Assembly: GCA_004554455.1 (NCBI GenBank)
Contig: SFMG01000007.1
Location: 1-64,000 of the forward strand
Source: Bacteroidales bacterium
Lineage (GTDB): Bacteria > Bacteroidota > Bacteroidia > Bacteroidales > UBA932
Direction of reading: 5' to 3'
DNA: 64,000 nt
This document shows positions 7,703-17,035 of this stretch, one piece after another. The notes under the pieces were generated by a model that was not told where the DNA came from, ran no database searches, and saw only the letters and a program-made list of their open reading frames with translations. A program made the position numbers and the translations under genes. Numbering within the stretch: the stretch's first letter is position 1; every line of letters begins with the position of its first letter.

Positions 7703-10700
7703 CGGAACATAGTACGGCAGCATTGCAGGAAGCCCTCGCTTCCGGACAGAAGGATATTTATTGCCAGGGGCTTTTCCTTTCGGCCAGGTGGTTTGTGCTA
7801 TCCGCTGCCCGCGGTGCCGGAATCAGTCTGGCAGTATTGCCGGACAAGGAATCAGCGGAATATTGTGCGGCCGACCTCTATAATCTGACCGAGGGGGACA
7901 AGGTGTTCTATCTCCCAGATTCAGGAAAGAATGCCGTAAGGAGCAATTACAAATCTTCCCTCGGGGTCCAGCGAACCTCAGCCATAGGGAAGATACGCTC
8001 CTGTGAGCCGGGAACGGTGATAGTAAGCTACCCGGAAGCCCTTGAAGAAAGACTTCCATCCTCCAGTGATGCATTAAGCCCTCTGCTCAGTCTGAAAGCC
8101 GGAGACGAAATATCCCACGACGAGATATCGTCCATACTTTCGGAAGCCGGCTTCGAAAACGTTGATTTCGTATCCGAGCCAGGACAATACACGCTTCGCG
8201 GCGGAGTAGTGGACATATTTTCATATTCCTTCAACTACCCATTCCGCCTCTCCCTTTTCGGCAACGAAATAGAGAAGATATATACCTTCGACACCAATAC
8301 CCAGCTCTCGAAGGAGTCTGTGGACAAGGTGGACATATACGGGGATATGGCTTCCGACAGCGATACGGAGGGCCTTTTCATAAGCGATATCCTTCCCGAG
8401 GACTGCATAGTCTGGCTGGACTCCTCCGATTCCTACAGGGAAAGGGAATTCTTCAGCAGGCTCTCCCCTTTCAGAAAGGTATATCTGGAGACTCCCCTTT
8501 CGGCTGTGAAAGCCAGTCCGATACGCTTCGACATCAGTCCGCAGCCTGCGTTCAACAAGAATTTCGACTTGCTGATACAGGATATAAAAAACAGGCTCGA
8601 AAAGGGATATAAGGTATATATATACGGAGAAAAACGCTCCCAGCTGGAAAGACTCCGAAGCATAATACTCGCCGAAGAGGGAACGGTGCCGGAAATGGTA
8701 GAAGGCAAGAACCTGCACAACGGTTTCATAGACCACGAGAGCCGTTGCTGCATATATTCGGACCACGAGATTTTCGACCGCTTCCACAGGGTGAGGATGC
8801 GCCGCAGCGTCGAAAAGAGCGAACAGCTTACCATCAACGAACTGAGTTCCTTCAATATAGGCGACTATGTAGTGCATATAGATTACGGAGTCTGCGTTTT
8901 TGGAGGACTGGTCAGGATGAAGGACGACAGGGGCCGTATGCACGAAGTGGTGAAACTTATGTTCAAGGACAATGACACCATCTTCCTTTCCGTGCACTCG
9001 CTCCACAAGATATCCCGTTTCAAATCAAAGGATTCCGAGCCGCCTAAAATAAACCGTCTGGGTTCGAAGGCCTGGCAGAATCTCAAGGCCTCAGCCAAAT
9101 CCAGGGTCAAGGATATAGCCAAGGACCTGATCAAGCTTTACGCCAGGAGAAAGGCCTCCAAAGGCTTTGCCTTCTCCCCGGACACCTACCTCCAGACGGA
9201 ATTGGAATCCTCATTTATGTATGAGGACACTCCGGATCAGGAAAAGGCGGTTGCTGCTACAAAGAGGGATATGGAGGACACTTGTCCTATGGACCGTCTG
9301 GTCTGCGGAGACGTAGGATTCGGAAAGACGGAAGTTGCCATAAGGGCTGCCTTCAAGGCCGTTGCGGACAGCAAGCAGGTTGCCGTTCTCGTACCTACAA
9401 CCATACTCTGCCTGCAGCACTACAACACCTTCAGTTCCCGTCTGAAGGACTTCCCGTGCAATGTGGAATACGTGAGCAGGCTGCGCAGCGCAAAAGAAAT
9501 ATCCGACATAAAGGAAAGACTCAAAAAAGGCGGCATAGACATAATCATAGGCACCCACAAACTTCTGAATTCCGCATTCGAGTTCAAGGATCTGGGCCTG
9601 TTGATAATAGATGAGGAGCAGAAGTTCGGAGTAAGTTCCAAGGAAAAACTCCGTCAGCTGAAGGAGTCTATCGACACCCTGACCCTGACCGCCACTCCTA
9701 TTCCGAGAACCCTCCAGTTCTCGCTCCTCGGAGCCAGGGACCTTTCCATAATAAACACTCCACCGCCGAACAGGATTCCCGTTCAGACCGAAATCATACT
9801 TTTTGATAAGGAGGAGATACGCAGCATAATAAATTACGAGCTGAACCGCGACGGACAGATATTCTTCCTGCACAACAGGGTGGAGGAACTGGATGGCATA
9901 TACAACATACTCCACGGGCTGGTTCCGGATATGAGGATATGCGTGGCCCACGGTCAGATGGAGGCAAAGGTGCTTGAAAACAAGATACTTGCTTTCATGA
10001 AGGGGGAATATGACCTGCTGCTCTGCACAACCATAATAGAAAACGGTCTCGATATTCCAAACGCCAACACCATACTCATCAATCAGGCACAGAACATAGG
10101 TCTGAGCGACCTCCACCAGCTGAGGGGCCGTGTGGGAAGGTCGAACAAGAGGGCATTCTGCTATCTGATAGTGCCTCCTCTGGCTTCCGTTACGGACGAG
10201 GCCAGGCGCAGGCTGAAGGCAATAGAATCCTTCTCGGACCTGGGGAGCGGCTTCAGCATAGCAATGCAGGACCTGGACATAAGGGGAGCAGGCAATCTTC
10301 TCGGCGCCGAACAGAGCGGATTCATCACGGACATGGGTTTCGAAACCTATCAGAAGATACTCCAGGAAGCCATAGAGGAACTCGGAATGGAGAGCGGGAT
10401 AAGCACCCGCAGGGACGAGTCTTCGTACATATCCGACTGCACGGTCGAAACGGACCAGCTTGCGCTGATTCCGGACGATTACATAGACGTGAATGCGGAA
10501 AAGATACGCATATACAAGGATATGGACTCGGCAGGCGAGGGAAAGCAGCTGGACCGCATACATTCGATGATGGAGGACCGATTCGGAAAGATGCCTCCTG
10601 AGGTGGAAAGGCTTTTCGATATAGTAAGGATAAGGAATATTGCCGCTTCCCTGGGCTTTGAGAAGGTGATAGTCAAGAACGGCATAATGATATGTTTCTT

Positions 10701-10884
10701 CATATCCAATCCCCTGTCCCCTTTCTACAAGTCGGGTGAATTCTCAAAAACGCTGGAGAGAATATCCCTTCCGGACAACGCGAAATATTATGAACTGAAA
10801 CAGAGCAACGACAGGCTCAAGATAGTATGCCGCAACGTTGACGGCACATCCCGTGCCCTCGAATTGCTGAGAAAGATAAAATGA
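7693..10884 (+). CDS. mfd: Transcription-repair coupling factor Mfd
   Basis: DNA translocase that removes RNA polymerase stalled at lesions and recruits UvrA. The N-terminal UvrB-like region is followed by the RNA-polymerase-interaction region (NIGDYVVHIDYGVCVFGG, near residue 400) and the RecG-like helicase core: Walker A GDVGFGKTE near residue 537, DEEQ Walker B near 639, TATPIPRTLQFSL motif III and the QLRGRVGRS motif VI region. The C-terminal TRCF domain is present. At 1063 aa it is a little shorter than the usual 1100-1150. ATG 7693 lies at the edge of the DnaA-box-like array. coaX starts 1 nt after its stop. Confidence 0.96.
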   Translation: MLISEHSTAALQEALASGQKDIYCQGLFLSARWFVLSAARGAGISLAVLPDKESAEYCAADLYNLTEGDKVFYLPDSGKNAVRSNYKSSLGVQRTSAIGKIRSCEPGTVIVSYPEALEERLPSSSDALSPLLSLKAGDEISHDEISSILSEAGFENVDFVSEPGQYTLRGGVVDIFSYSFNYPFRLSLFGNEIEKIYTFDTNTQLSKESVDKVDIYGDMASDSDTEGLFISDILPEDCIVWLDSSDSYREREFFSRLSPFRKVYLETPLSAVKASPIRFDISPQPAFNKNFDLLIQDIKNRLEKGYKVYIYGEKRSQLERLRSIILAEEGTVPEMVEGKNLHNGFIDHESRCCIYSDHEIFDRFHRVRMRRSVEKSEQLTINELSSFNIGDYVVHIDYGVCVFGGLVRMKDDRGRMHEVVKLMFKDNDTIFLSVHSLHKISRFKSKDSEPPKINRLGSKAWQNLKASAKSRVKDIAKDLIKLYARRKASKGFAFSPDTYLQTELESSFMYEDTPDQEKAVAATKRDMEDTCPMDRLVCGDVGFGKTEVAIRAAFKAVADSKQVAVLVPTTILCLQHYNTFSSRLKDFPCNVEYVSRLRSAKEISDIKERLKKGGIDIIIGTHKLLNSAFEFKDLGLLIIDEEQKFGVSSKEKLRQLKESIDTLTLTATPIPRTLQFSLLGARDLSIINTPPPNRIPVQTEIILFDKEEIRSIINYELNRDGQIFFLHNRVEELDGIYNILHGLVPDMRICVAHGQMEAKVLENKILAFMKGEYDLLLCTTIIENGLDIPNANTILINQAQNIGLSDLHQLRGRVGRSNKRAFCYLIVPPLASVTDEARRRLKAIESFSDLGSGFSIAMQDLDIRGAGNLLGAEQSGFITDMGFETYQKILQEAIEELGMESGISTRRDESSYISDCTVETDQLALIPDDYIDVNAEKIRIYKDMDSAGEGKQLDRIHSMMEDRFGKMPPEVERLFDIVRIRNIAASLGFEKVIVKNGIMICFFISNPLSPFYKSGEFSKTLERISLPDNAKYYELKQSNDRLKIVCRNVDGTSRALELLRKIK

Positions 10885-10885
10885 T

Positions 10886-11611
10886 ATGCACAATCTACTG
10901 GTTGAAATAGGGAATACGGCTTTAAAGGCCACCTGGTCGGATGGAATGACCCTCGGTAAGATTTTCAGGTACCAGGGTGAAAAGAGTTTCGATTTCATAC
11001 TTTCCCTCACAGAGGGGGAGAGGGCGGACGTAATGGTGCTTTCATCGGTTTCCGAAATACCTCTCAAATGGAAATCCACTCTGTCAGGGCGCTGCGGCGA
11101 GCTGGTGATTATGGATCCTCACTGCACCGCCGTCAATTCCTCCCATCAGCTGCCGGCCTGGATCAGCCCGGACAGGGCAGCATCCATCATCGCCTCCCGT
11201 TTTCTCTTCAAGGGAAAGGCAGTGACCGTCTTCGATTTAGGCACTACCCTAAGCATTGACCGTACCGATTCGGAAGGTCGCTACGTGAACGGCTCCATAT
11301 CCCCGGGATGCCGTACCAGATTCAAATCCATATTCCGTTATTCCAAGTCACTTCCGCTGCTGGACACCCCTGAGGAAATACCTTCAGAGGGCACTTCCCT
11401 CAACTCATCCATAGAGTTCGGGATTCTTTCGGGCATAATGTTTGAAATACAGGGGCATCTTGATGCAAACCCCGGAAATATAGCCGTATTTACCGGTGGC
11501 GATGCGAATTTTTTTGCAAAGAAAATGAAAAACTCCATCTTTGTAATTTGTAACCTTGTACTGATGGGGTTGGCTTTAGTAGCTGAAGAATTTTATGAAA
11601 GTAAACTGTAA
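10886..11611 (+). CDS. coaX: Type III pantothenate kinase
   Basis: Catalyses ATP-dependent phosphorylation of pantothenate, the first step of coenzyme A synthesis. The ASKHA-fold phosphate loop reads EIGNT (residues 7-11) where the family normally has D-x-GNT, so the usual first aspartate is Glu7. The later D-R pair (SPDRAASIIASRF) and the VFDLGTTLSID and SISPG segments match the family pattern but are divergent. Length (241 aa) is normal. It follows mfd by 1 nt and overlaps the next gene by 17 nt, so translation is probably coupled. The identification also rests on the neighbourhood, since coaX commonly heads this envelope gene group in Bacteroidales. Confidence 0.85.
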   Translation: MHNLLVEIGNTALKATWSDGMTLGKIFRYQGEKSFDFILSLTEGERADVMVLSSVSEIPLKWKSTLSGRCGELVIMDPHCTAVNSSHQLPAWISPDRAASIIASRFLFKGKAVTVFDLGTTLSIDRTDSEGRYVNGSISPGCRTRFKSIFRYSKSLPLLDTPEEIPSEGTSLNSSIEFGILSGIMFEIQGHLDANPGNIAVFTGGDANFFAKKMKNSIFVICNLVLMGLALVAEEFYESKL

Positions 11612-12935
11612 AGTACTCTTACTGGCGGTACTTGCCTTTTTTTTGTGTATTGACGCTACTGCGCAGAGTGGTGCGCACAATGCGTATTCGCCTTATTCCG
11701 TCTATGGAGTCGGCGACATATTCAAGGAAGGTTCCGCATATACCCGCAGTATGGGAGGAGTGGGAATCGCAACCCGAAACCGTCGTGTCATAAACTTCAC
11801 CAATCCTGCCGCGGTGACCGCGAGGGATTCGCTTTCCTTTATGGCGGACTTCGGTGTCATCGAGAACAATAAGGTTTTCAATCAGACCACGGATGCCGGC
11901 AAGTTCAAGTCGGCAAACAACACCTTCAACATTTCCGACTTCGTACTCAGCTTTCCTATATGGCGCTCATCCGCCTTTATGGTCGGCATCACCCCTTTCA
12001 GCGACGTGGGATATGATTTCACTTCCCACGAGACCGACCCGGACATCATAGGAAAAACAGGCAACGTAACCTATCAGTCCTACGGTCAGGGCGGAGTCTA
12101 TCAGTTCTTCGTGGGTGCAGGCGCAACTTTCTGGAAGCGTCTCTCGGTAGGTGCCGAATTCATCTATTACTTCGGAACCATAGACAAGGTCAGCAACACC
12201 GTATATACCGATGAGTCCTACAGGGCAATCAACAGCGGCTACACGATGCAGTTGAGGGGAACCACAGGCAAGTTCGGCCTTCAGTACGAGCAGAAACTCG
12301 GATCAGACCTGAGCCTTACGCTCGGAGCCACCTATCGCCTTTCAACGAATATGGGCGGATATGCCAACGTTTATCGCTTTGCCACCGCTTCCGAGGTTTC
12401 GGATACCCTGATATTCAGGACGGATACCCTCCGCAACAGCGGAAAGCTCCGTTTCGGTGATGAACTCGGAGTGGGCATATCCCTGAGTTCCGGAGAGAAC
12501 TGGTCGGTGGAATTCGACTATCTGCGTTCGGACTGGAGAAAATCCGGTTTCGACTCCTATCAGGGAACTATGGTGGAAGGCAGTTCCTCTACTTTCAGAA
12601 GTACGGTTTCGCAGTCATTCAGGGCCGGTTTCGAATACACTCCGAACCGAAACGACATACGTTACTATATGAAGAAAGTCAGCTATAGGGGAGGCCTCTA
12701 TTTTGACCGTCAATACTATTGCCTGGACCCTTCGGGACGCAATGTCGATGCGATTGGCATAACTCTTGGTATGACATTCCCTGTGTTCAAGGGAAACAAC
12801 GGGATAACGGTAGGCCTGGATTTCGGCAGAAAGGGCAACTTCAAGGACAGATCGATGGTTGGAGAGCATTATGCAACCATTTTCGTCGGGATGAATCTCC
12901 ACGATATCTGGTTCCAGAAGACGATGTACAAATAG
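11595..12935 (+). CDS. Outer-membrane beta-barrel protein, function unknown
   Basis: A 446-aa exported protein with a clear signal peptide (hydrophobic stretch LLLAVLAFFLCIDA, cleavage after ATAQ near residue 24). The mature part has many alternating short strands with aromatic and glycine residues (for example YSVYGVGDIF, SMGGVGIATR), as in FadL/OmpP1-like porins of Bacteroidota. The protein ends in YK, not the classic C-terminal Phe. It overlaps coaX by 17 nt and precedes the TPR gene by 27 nt. Homologues often sit in this position beside coaX and lptC in Bacteroidales, which points to an envelope role, but substrate and function are unknown. Confidence 0.75.
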   Translation: MKVNCKVLLLAVLAFFLCIDATAQSGAHNAYSPYSVYGVGDIFKEGSAYTRSMGGVGIATRNRRVINFTNPAAVTARDSLSFMADFGVIENNKVFNQTTDAGKFKSANNTFNISDFVLSFPIWRSSAFMVGITPFSDVGYDFTSHETDPDIIGKTGNVTYQSYGQGGVYQFFVGAGATFWKRLSVGAEFIYYFGTIDKVSNTVYTDESYRAINSGYTMQLRGTTGKFGLQYEQKLGSDLSLTLGATYRLSTNMGGYANVYRFATASEVSDTLIFRTDTLRNSGKLRFGDELGVGISLSSGENWSVEFDYLRSDWRKSGFDSYQGTMVEGSSSTFRSTVSQSFRAGFEYTPNRNDIRYYMKKVSYRGGLYFDRQYYCLDPSGRNVDAIGITLGMTFPVFKGNNGITVGLDFGRKGNFKDRSMVGEHYATIFVGMNLHDIWFQKTMYK

Positions 12936-12962
12936 TTGTAATCAAAAAAATCAAAGAGATAT

Positions 12963-14273
12963 ATGAAAAAGTTATTATTCTTAGCAGTTTCAGTGTTGAT
13001 GATTTGTTTTGCCGTGGATTCTTCCGCTCAGGGAAAGTACGGCAAGGACAGTGCGGAATGCATCACCTATCTTTCCTATTACAAGGAGTATTTCAAGCAG
13101 AAGAACTATGACCAGGCTCTCCCTAACTGGAGAAAGGCCTTCAAAGTCTGCCCTCCTACCGCCAACCAGACCATGCTCATAGACGGTACTACCCTCGTAA
13201 GGAAGGAAATCACCCGCAACCGCAACAATTCTTTCCTCAAGCAGGGCCTTATCGACACCCTTATGACCCTCCACGATCTCAGGGCAGAGTACTATCCGAA
13301 GTACGCCGTCACTGCGATGAACAACAAGGGACTGGATATGATCAACTACCTGCAGGACGAGCCTGAGGTTCTCTACAAGGGTTGCAACGAGATAATCGCA
13401 GCCAACGGAAAGCAGACCAAAGCTCAGATTTACCTCTTCCGTTTCAATTCCGCGGTAAGTCTCTACAAGTCCGGAATCCTGGATGCCGAGCAGGTTATCG
13501 ACGACTACGAGTCCACAATGGCGGCTCTCGAGCAGATGACTTCTTCAGAGGCTCTTGAGAAGACTAAGGCAGACATAGAGAACATATTCATTACCAGCAA
13601 CGTAGCCAGCTGCGATAACCTTATCGCCCTGTTCACCCCACGTTTCGAGGCCGATCCTGAGAATCTGGATCTCGTAAGCAAGATAGTGAATATGATGAGC
13701 TCCACCGAGGGCTGTATGGACAACGACCTCTTCCTCTCCGCAATCAGCAAGAAGAGTGAACTCGATCCTTCCTACAAGACCTCGTACATACTCTACAAAC
13801 TCTATTCTTCAAGGAACGAGTTCGATGCAGCTGTATCCTCCCTCGAAAAGGCAATCGCTTTCGAAGAGTCCGACCTTGCAACCGACGCCGACTACTACTA
13901 CGAGCTTGCTGCGTACAGCCTCAAGAACGGCAAATATGCGAAGTCTGTCGATGCAGCCAACAAGGCCATAGATCTGAATCCTGCGCTTGCAGGCAAGTGC
14001 TACCTTATCTGCGGTACCGCCTGGGGCTCAGTAACCTCCAATGGCGACTACATCGAGAAGAGGGCTCCTTACTGGGTTGCAGTAGATTACCTCGTAAAAG
14101 CAAAGAATGCTGACGAGTCCCTCACCGAGGAGTGCAACTCCCTGATTTCCTCTTATTCCAAATACTTCCCTGAGACCAGCGAGGCCTTTATGTACGGAGT
14201 ACAGAACGGTCAGAGCTACAGGGTAAGCGCCGGCGGAATGTCTGCCAACACCATAGTAAGGACTCAGAAGTAG
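12963..14273 (+). CDS. Exported tetratricopeptide-repeat protein
   Basis: A 436-aa protein with an N-terminal signal peptide (KKLLFLAVSVLMICFAVDSSAQ) and helical repeats. TPR-like pairs are best seen at about residues 40-60 (YYKEYFKQKNYDQALPNWRK), 265-300 (YILYKLYSSRNEFDAAVSSLEKA) and 310-345 (YYELAAYSLKNGKYAKSVDAAN). It probably acts as a periplasmic or outer-membrane-associated scaffold. The lptC start follows its stop by 2 nt, so the two are very likely one transcript. No enzymatic domain is seen. Confidence 0.8.
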   Translation: MKKLLFLAVSVLMICFAVDSSAQGKYGKDSAECITYLSYYKEYFKQKNYDQALPNWRKAFKVCPPTANQTMLIDGTTLVRKEITRNRNNSFLKQGLIDTLMTLHDLRAEYYPKYAVTAMNNKGLDMINYLQDEPEVLYKGCNEIIAANGKQTKAQIYLFRFNSAVSLYKSGILDAEQVIDDYESTMAALEQMTSSEALEKTKADIENIFITSNVASCDNLIALFTPRFEADPENLDLVSKIVNMMSSTEGCMDNDLFLSAISKKSELDPSYKTSYILYKLYSSRNEFDAAVSSLEKAIAFEESDLATDADYYYELAAYSLKNGKYAKSVDAANKAIDLNPALAGKCYLICGTAWGSVTSNGDYIEKRAPYWVAVDYLVKAKNADESLTEECNSLISSYSKYFPETSEAFMYGVQNGQSYRVSAGGMSANTIVRTQK

Positions 14274-14275
14274 TT

Positions 14276-14911
14276 TTGGGAAGCGAAGTTAACATCGGAA
14301 TTTCCATATTCAGGAGACTGGCTGCAATGGCAGCCAGTCTCTTGGTCGTTTTATCGTGTAAAGGAAAAGGCGGGGAAGAAGAGACAGATCCTTTCATGTA
14401 TCCTGTCCAGAGTGTGGACAGTATGTTCATAGTCCAGACTACCAACGGTGTGCTCGAATCCCGTATGGAGGCCACCCTCATGGAAAGATACGAATCGGAC
14501 AGTCTTGACCTGGATTATTTCAAGAACGGCTTTTCTGTCTATTCCTACGATGAGCAGGGGAGTCTGGAGACCGTCATTACGGCCCGCACTGCACGTCACT
14601 TCAAATTCCGGGATGGAAGCGAGAAGTGGGAAGCGTTCGGAAACGTGCGCATACGGAACGTAATCAAGAACGAGACAATGGAAACCGACACCTTATACTG
14701 GAACCGTTCGGAACAGAAGATATATACCCACTGCTACGTGAAAATGTATTCACGCGACGGAATGATGCAGGGCTATGGCATGCAGTCCGACGAAAAGGCC
14801 CGGAACGCAATACTCCTCAAACCGTTCGACGGCTATGGATATGTGGTTCAGGATTCTACCAAGGTAGTGCTAGATTCAATCAATTTTGTAGGCCCTATGC
14901 CTAAAAAATGA
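14276..14911 (+). CDS. lptC: LPS export system periplasmic protein LptC (lipoprotein form)
   Basis: Component of the bridge that carries lipopolysaccharide from the inner-membrane ABC transporter to the outer membrane. The LptC jelly-roll region is visible from about residue 55, with the YDEQGSLETVITARTARHF, EAFGNVRI and ETDTLYWNRSEQKIYT segments of the family. The N-terminus looks like a lipoprotein signal (RRLAAMAASLLVVLSC, lipid Cys28). No ATG precedes the Arg-Arg pair in frame; the best start is TTG 14276, 2 nt after the upstream stop. ATG 14327 would remove all positive charges of the signal and lies in the loop of a 12-bp hairpin. In related genomes a CorC-type gene may separate lptC from the foldase gene; here it is absent. 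Confidence 0.82.
   Translation: MGSEVNIGISIFRRLAAMAASLLVVLSCKGKGGEEETDPFMYPVQSVDSMFIVQTTNGVLESRMEATLMERYESDSLDLDYFKNGFSVYSYDEQGSLETVITARTARHFKFRDGSEKWEAFGNVRIRNVIKNETMETDTLYWNRSEQKIYTHCYVKMYSRDGMMQGYGMQSDEKARNAILLKPFDGYGYVVQDSTKVVLDSINFVGPMPKK
14314..14341 (+). repeat. Perfect 12-bp inverted repeat inside the lptC signal-peptide region
   Basis: GAGACTGGCTGC (14314-14325) pairs perfectly with GCAGCCAGTCTC (14330-14341) around the loop AATG. The internal Met18 codon of lptC sits in the loop. No T-run follows directly, so it is not a standard terminator. An RNA hairpin here could affect lptC translation. Confidence 0.6.
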
Positions 14912-14981
14912 GCACTATTGCCGATTTTTTCTTAACTTCGCGGCCCACAATCGATTTGAAAAACAATAAAAAACAATAAAT

Positions 14982-16952
14982 ATGGCAGCATTAGATACCA
15001 TCAGAACAAAATTCGGAATAGTAATTTCGGTGATTATCGGTCTTTCTCTGCTCCTTTTCATCCTTGATAACGACACCTTGATGAAATTGTTCAGCGGAGA
15101 CACCGCTAAAGCTCACAGGGTAGCCGTAATCGACGGGCAGAACGTGACCATCGAAGAATTCCAGAGCAGAATCGACGGGCTGAAGAACATATATGGAGGT
15201 TCAGGCAATGCCGATCAGGAAAAGGCCATCAGGGACGAGGTATGGCAGTCTTATATCAACCAGTACCTTTTCGTAAGGAATGCCGAGAAGGCGGGAATCA
15301 GGGTAGGCGTAGAGGAACTCAAGGACCTCACTTCCGGTGACAACATGTCTCCTATCATATCACAGTCATTCCCTGACAAGTCCCAGATAGAGAGTTTCAT
15401 CTCCCAGAATCCTGAGGGATGGGACTATCTTATCGACCTGGTACGCAACCAGCAGTACTATGACAAGTACTTCGCCCTCTTCGTCAACAGTTCCTATGTA
15501 AACCCTCTTATGCTCACCAGGGCGATAGAGGAGAACAACACCACCGCTGACGTGGACTTCGTGATGGTCCCTTTCGGATATGTGCGTGACACCACCGTAG
15601 AGGTTTCCTCTTCCGAGATAAGGAAGTACTATAAGGATCACAAGAAAATGTTCCGTCAGAACGAGTCCAGGGACGTTGAGTATGTGCTCATAGAGGTTGT
15701 TCCTTCTGCAAGCGACATAGCTGCCGCAGAAGAGGATTTCAACAGACTTTACGAGGAATTCAGCGAGACTGACAACGTGAAGGGCTTCCTCCTCAGGAAC
15801 TCTTCCGAGCAGAGCTTCGACGGATACTGGTACAAGGAAGGTGAACTCAACACCATATCCAGGGACATCAACAGCTTCGCGTTCGAAGGCAAGGGCGGCG
15901 TCTCCCCAATCTACAGGAGCGGCGACGCTTTCCTCGCAGCACGAGTGATGGACAGCGCAAAGCGTCCTGAGACCGTTACCGTGAAGGTAATCCCTATGCC
16001 GGAAGGTCAGAGCGAAATCAACTCCGATGTTCTTGCGCAGCTGGACGCCACGGAGACCGTGGACATGACCCAGACCTATACCATCCCGGGTTGCGAGCCT
16101 CTTTTCAGCACTCCTGCAAACAAGGCTGTCAAGCTCGAGTCCCCTCAGTACGGAACCCTCGTGGGCAAGGTTATTTCCAGCTCCGAGCCTGTACTTATGA
16201 AGCAGGTGGCCATATTCAAGAAGAGCGCTATTGCCAGCAAGGAGACCTTCAGCAACTTCTATTCCCAGGCAAACCTCGTATCGAGCCGCTCGAACGGCAA
16301 GTATGAGAACTTCAAGACCGTGTGCGACACTATGGGTCTCTATATACATCCGGCCAACAGGATTTCCAGGAACAATGAGAAATTCGGTGTGGTTGACAAC
16401 GCCAGGGAAGTTACCAACTGGGCATACGGAGTCAAGAAGACAGGCTCGGTATCCGAAATCATAACCGTTAACCAGAAGTACTTCTTCGTTGCAGCCCTTA
16501 CCGGCATCCACGAGGAGGGATATGCTCCTATTGAGGAGGTATCATCACAGATCAGTGAACTGCTCTACTCCCAGAAGGCAGGTGACAAGAAACTCGAGGA
16601 GATAAGCCAGAAGATCGAGGGCAAGAGCTCGCTCGAGGAAATTGCCGACGTGCTTGGCACCACCGTAAGCAACTCCGCATCAATTGCGTTCAGTTCCCTC
16701 AATTCCCAGGGACTTGACCCGGCATTCATCGGCGCAGTTGCTGCAGCTGAGGAGAATGTTGTCAGCGCTCCTGTGAAGGGTTCCTATGGAGTCTATGTCT
16801 TCAGGGTCAACAGCCGCGACACCGGCTCCTTCTACACCGAGGATGACGCCAAGGCCAACAATGTACGTATGATGCAGTATTCTCTCCAGACCATAGTGCC
16901 TGTGATGATGGACGATGCAGATGTAAAGGACAACAGGGCAAGGTTCTTCTAG
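14982..16952 (+). CDS. PpiD/SurA-like peptidylprolyl isomerase, membrane anchored
   Basis: Periplasmic folding factor for outer-membrane proteins. One N-terminal membrane anchor (about residues 10-29, FGIVISVIIGLSLLLFILD) follows a short MAALDTIRTK cytoplasmic tail, then a SurA-N-like helical domain (EFQSRIDGLKNIYG...QSYINQYLFVRNAEKAGI, about 55-110). PPIC-like rotamase segments lie further on, with the conserved-looking ending near residue 600. The 656-aa length fits the Bacteroidota family often named PpiD or SurA. It lies 70 nt downstream of lptC and ends at a strong bidirectional terminator. The PPIase active-site residues cannot be judged by eye, so catalytic activity is inferred from family. 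Confidence 0.85.
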   Translation: MAALDTIRTKFGIVISVIIGLSLLLFILDNDTLMKLFSGDTAKAHRVAVIDGQNVTIEEFQSRIDGLKNIYGGSGNADQEKAIRDEVWQSYINQYLFVRNAEKAGIRVGVEELKDLTSGDNMSPIISQSFPDKSQIESFISQNPEGWDYLIDLVRNQQYYDKYFALFVNSSYVNPLMLTRAIEENNTTADVDFVMVPFGYVRDTTVEVSSSEIRKYYKDHKKMFRQNESRDVEYVLIEVVPSASDIAAAEEDFNRLYEEFSETDNVKGFLLRNSSEQSFDGYWYKEGELNTISRDINSFAFEGKGGVSPIYRSGDAFLAARVMDSAKRPETVTVKVIPMPEGQSEINSDVLAQLDATETVDMTQTYTIPGCEPLFSTPANKAVKLESPQYGTLVGKVISSSEPVLMKQVAIFKKSAIASKETFSNFYSQANLVSSRSNGKYENFKTVCDTMGLYIHPANRISRNNEKFGVVDNAREVTNWAYGVKKTGSVSEIITVNQKYFFVAALTGIHEEGYAPIEEVSSQISELLYSQKAGDKKLEEISQKIEGKSSLEEIADVLGTTVSNSASIAFSSLNSQGLDPAFIGAVAAAEENVVSAPVKGSYGVYVFRVNSRDTGSFYTEDDAKANNVRMMQYSLQTIVPVMMDDADVKDNRARFF

Positions 16953-16967
16953 AAGATTGCCATATAC

Positions 16968-17014
16968 AATAAAGAAGGCGACTGATGAGTGAATCAGTCG
17001 CCTTCTTTATTTTT
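16968..17014. terminator. Strong bidirectional terminator between the ppiD-like gene and ychF
   Basis: A perfect 19-bp inverted repeat (16968-16986 with 16993-17011) with loop GAGTGA. It is flanked by T-rich sequence on the plus strand, and the A-rich left arm gives T on the other strand. It separates two convergent genes. Confidence 0.9.
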
Positions 17015-17035
17015 GCCGACGCTTGCTCCAGTCTC

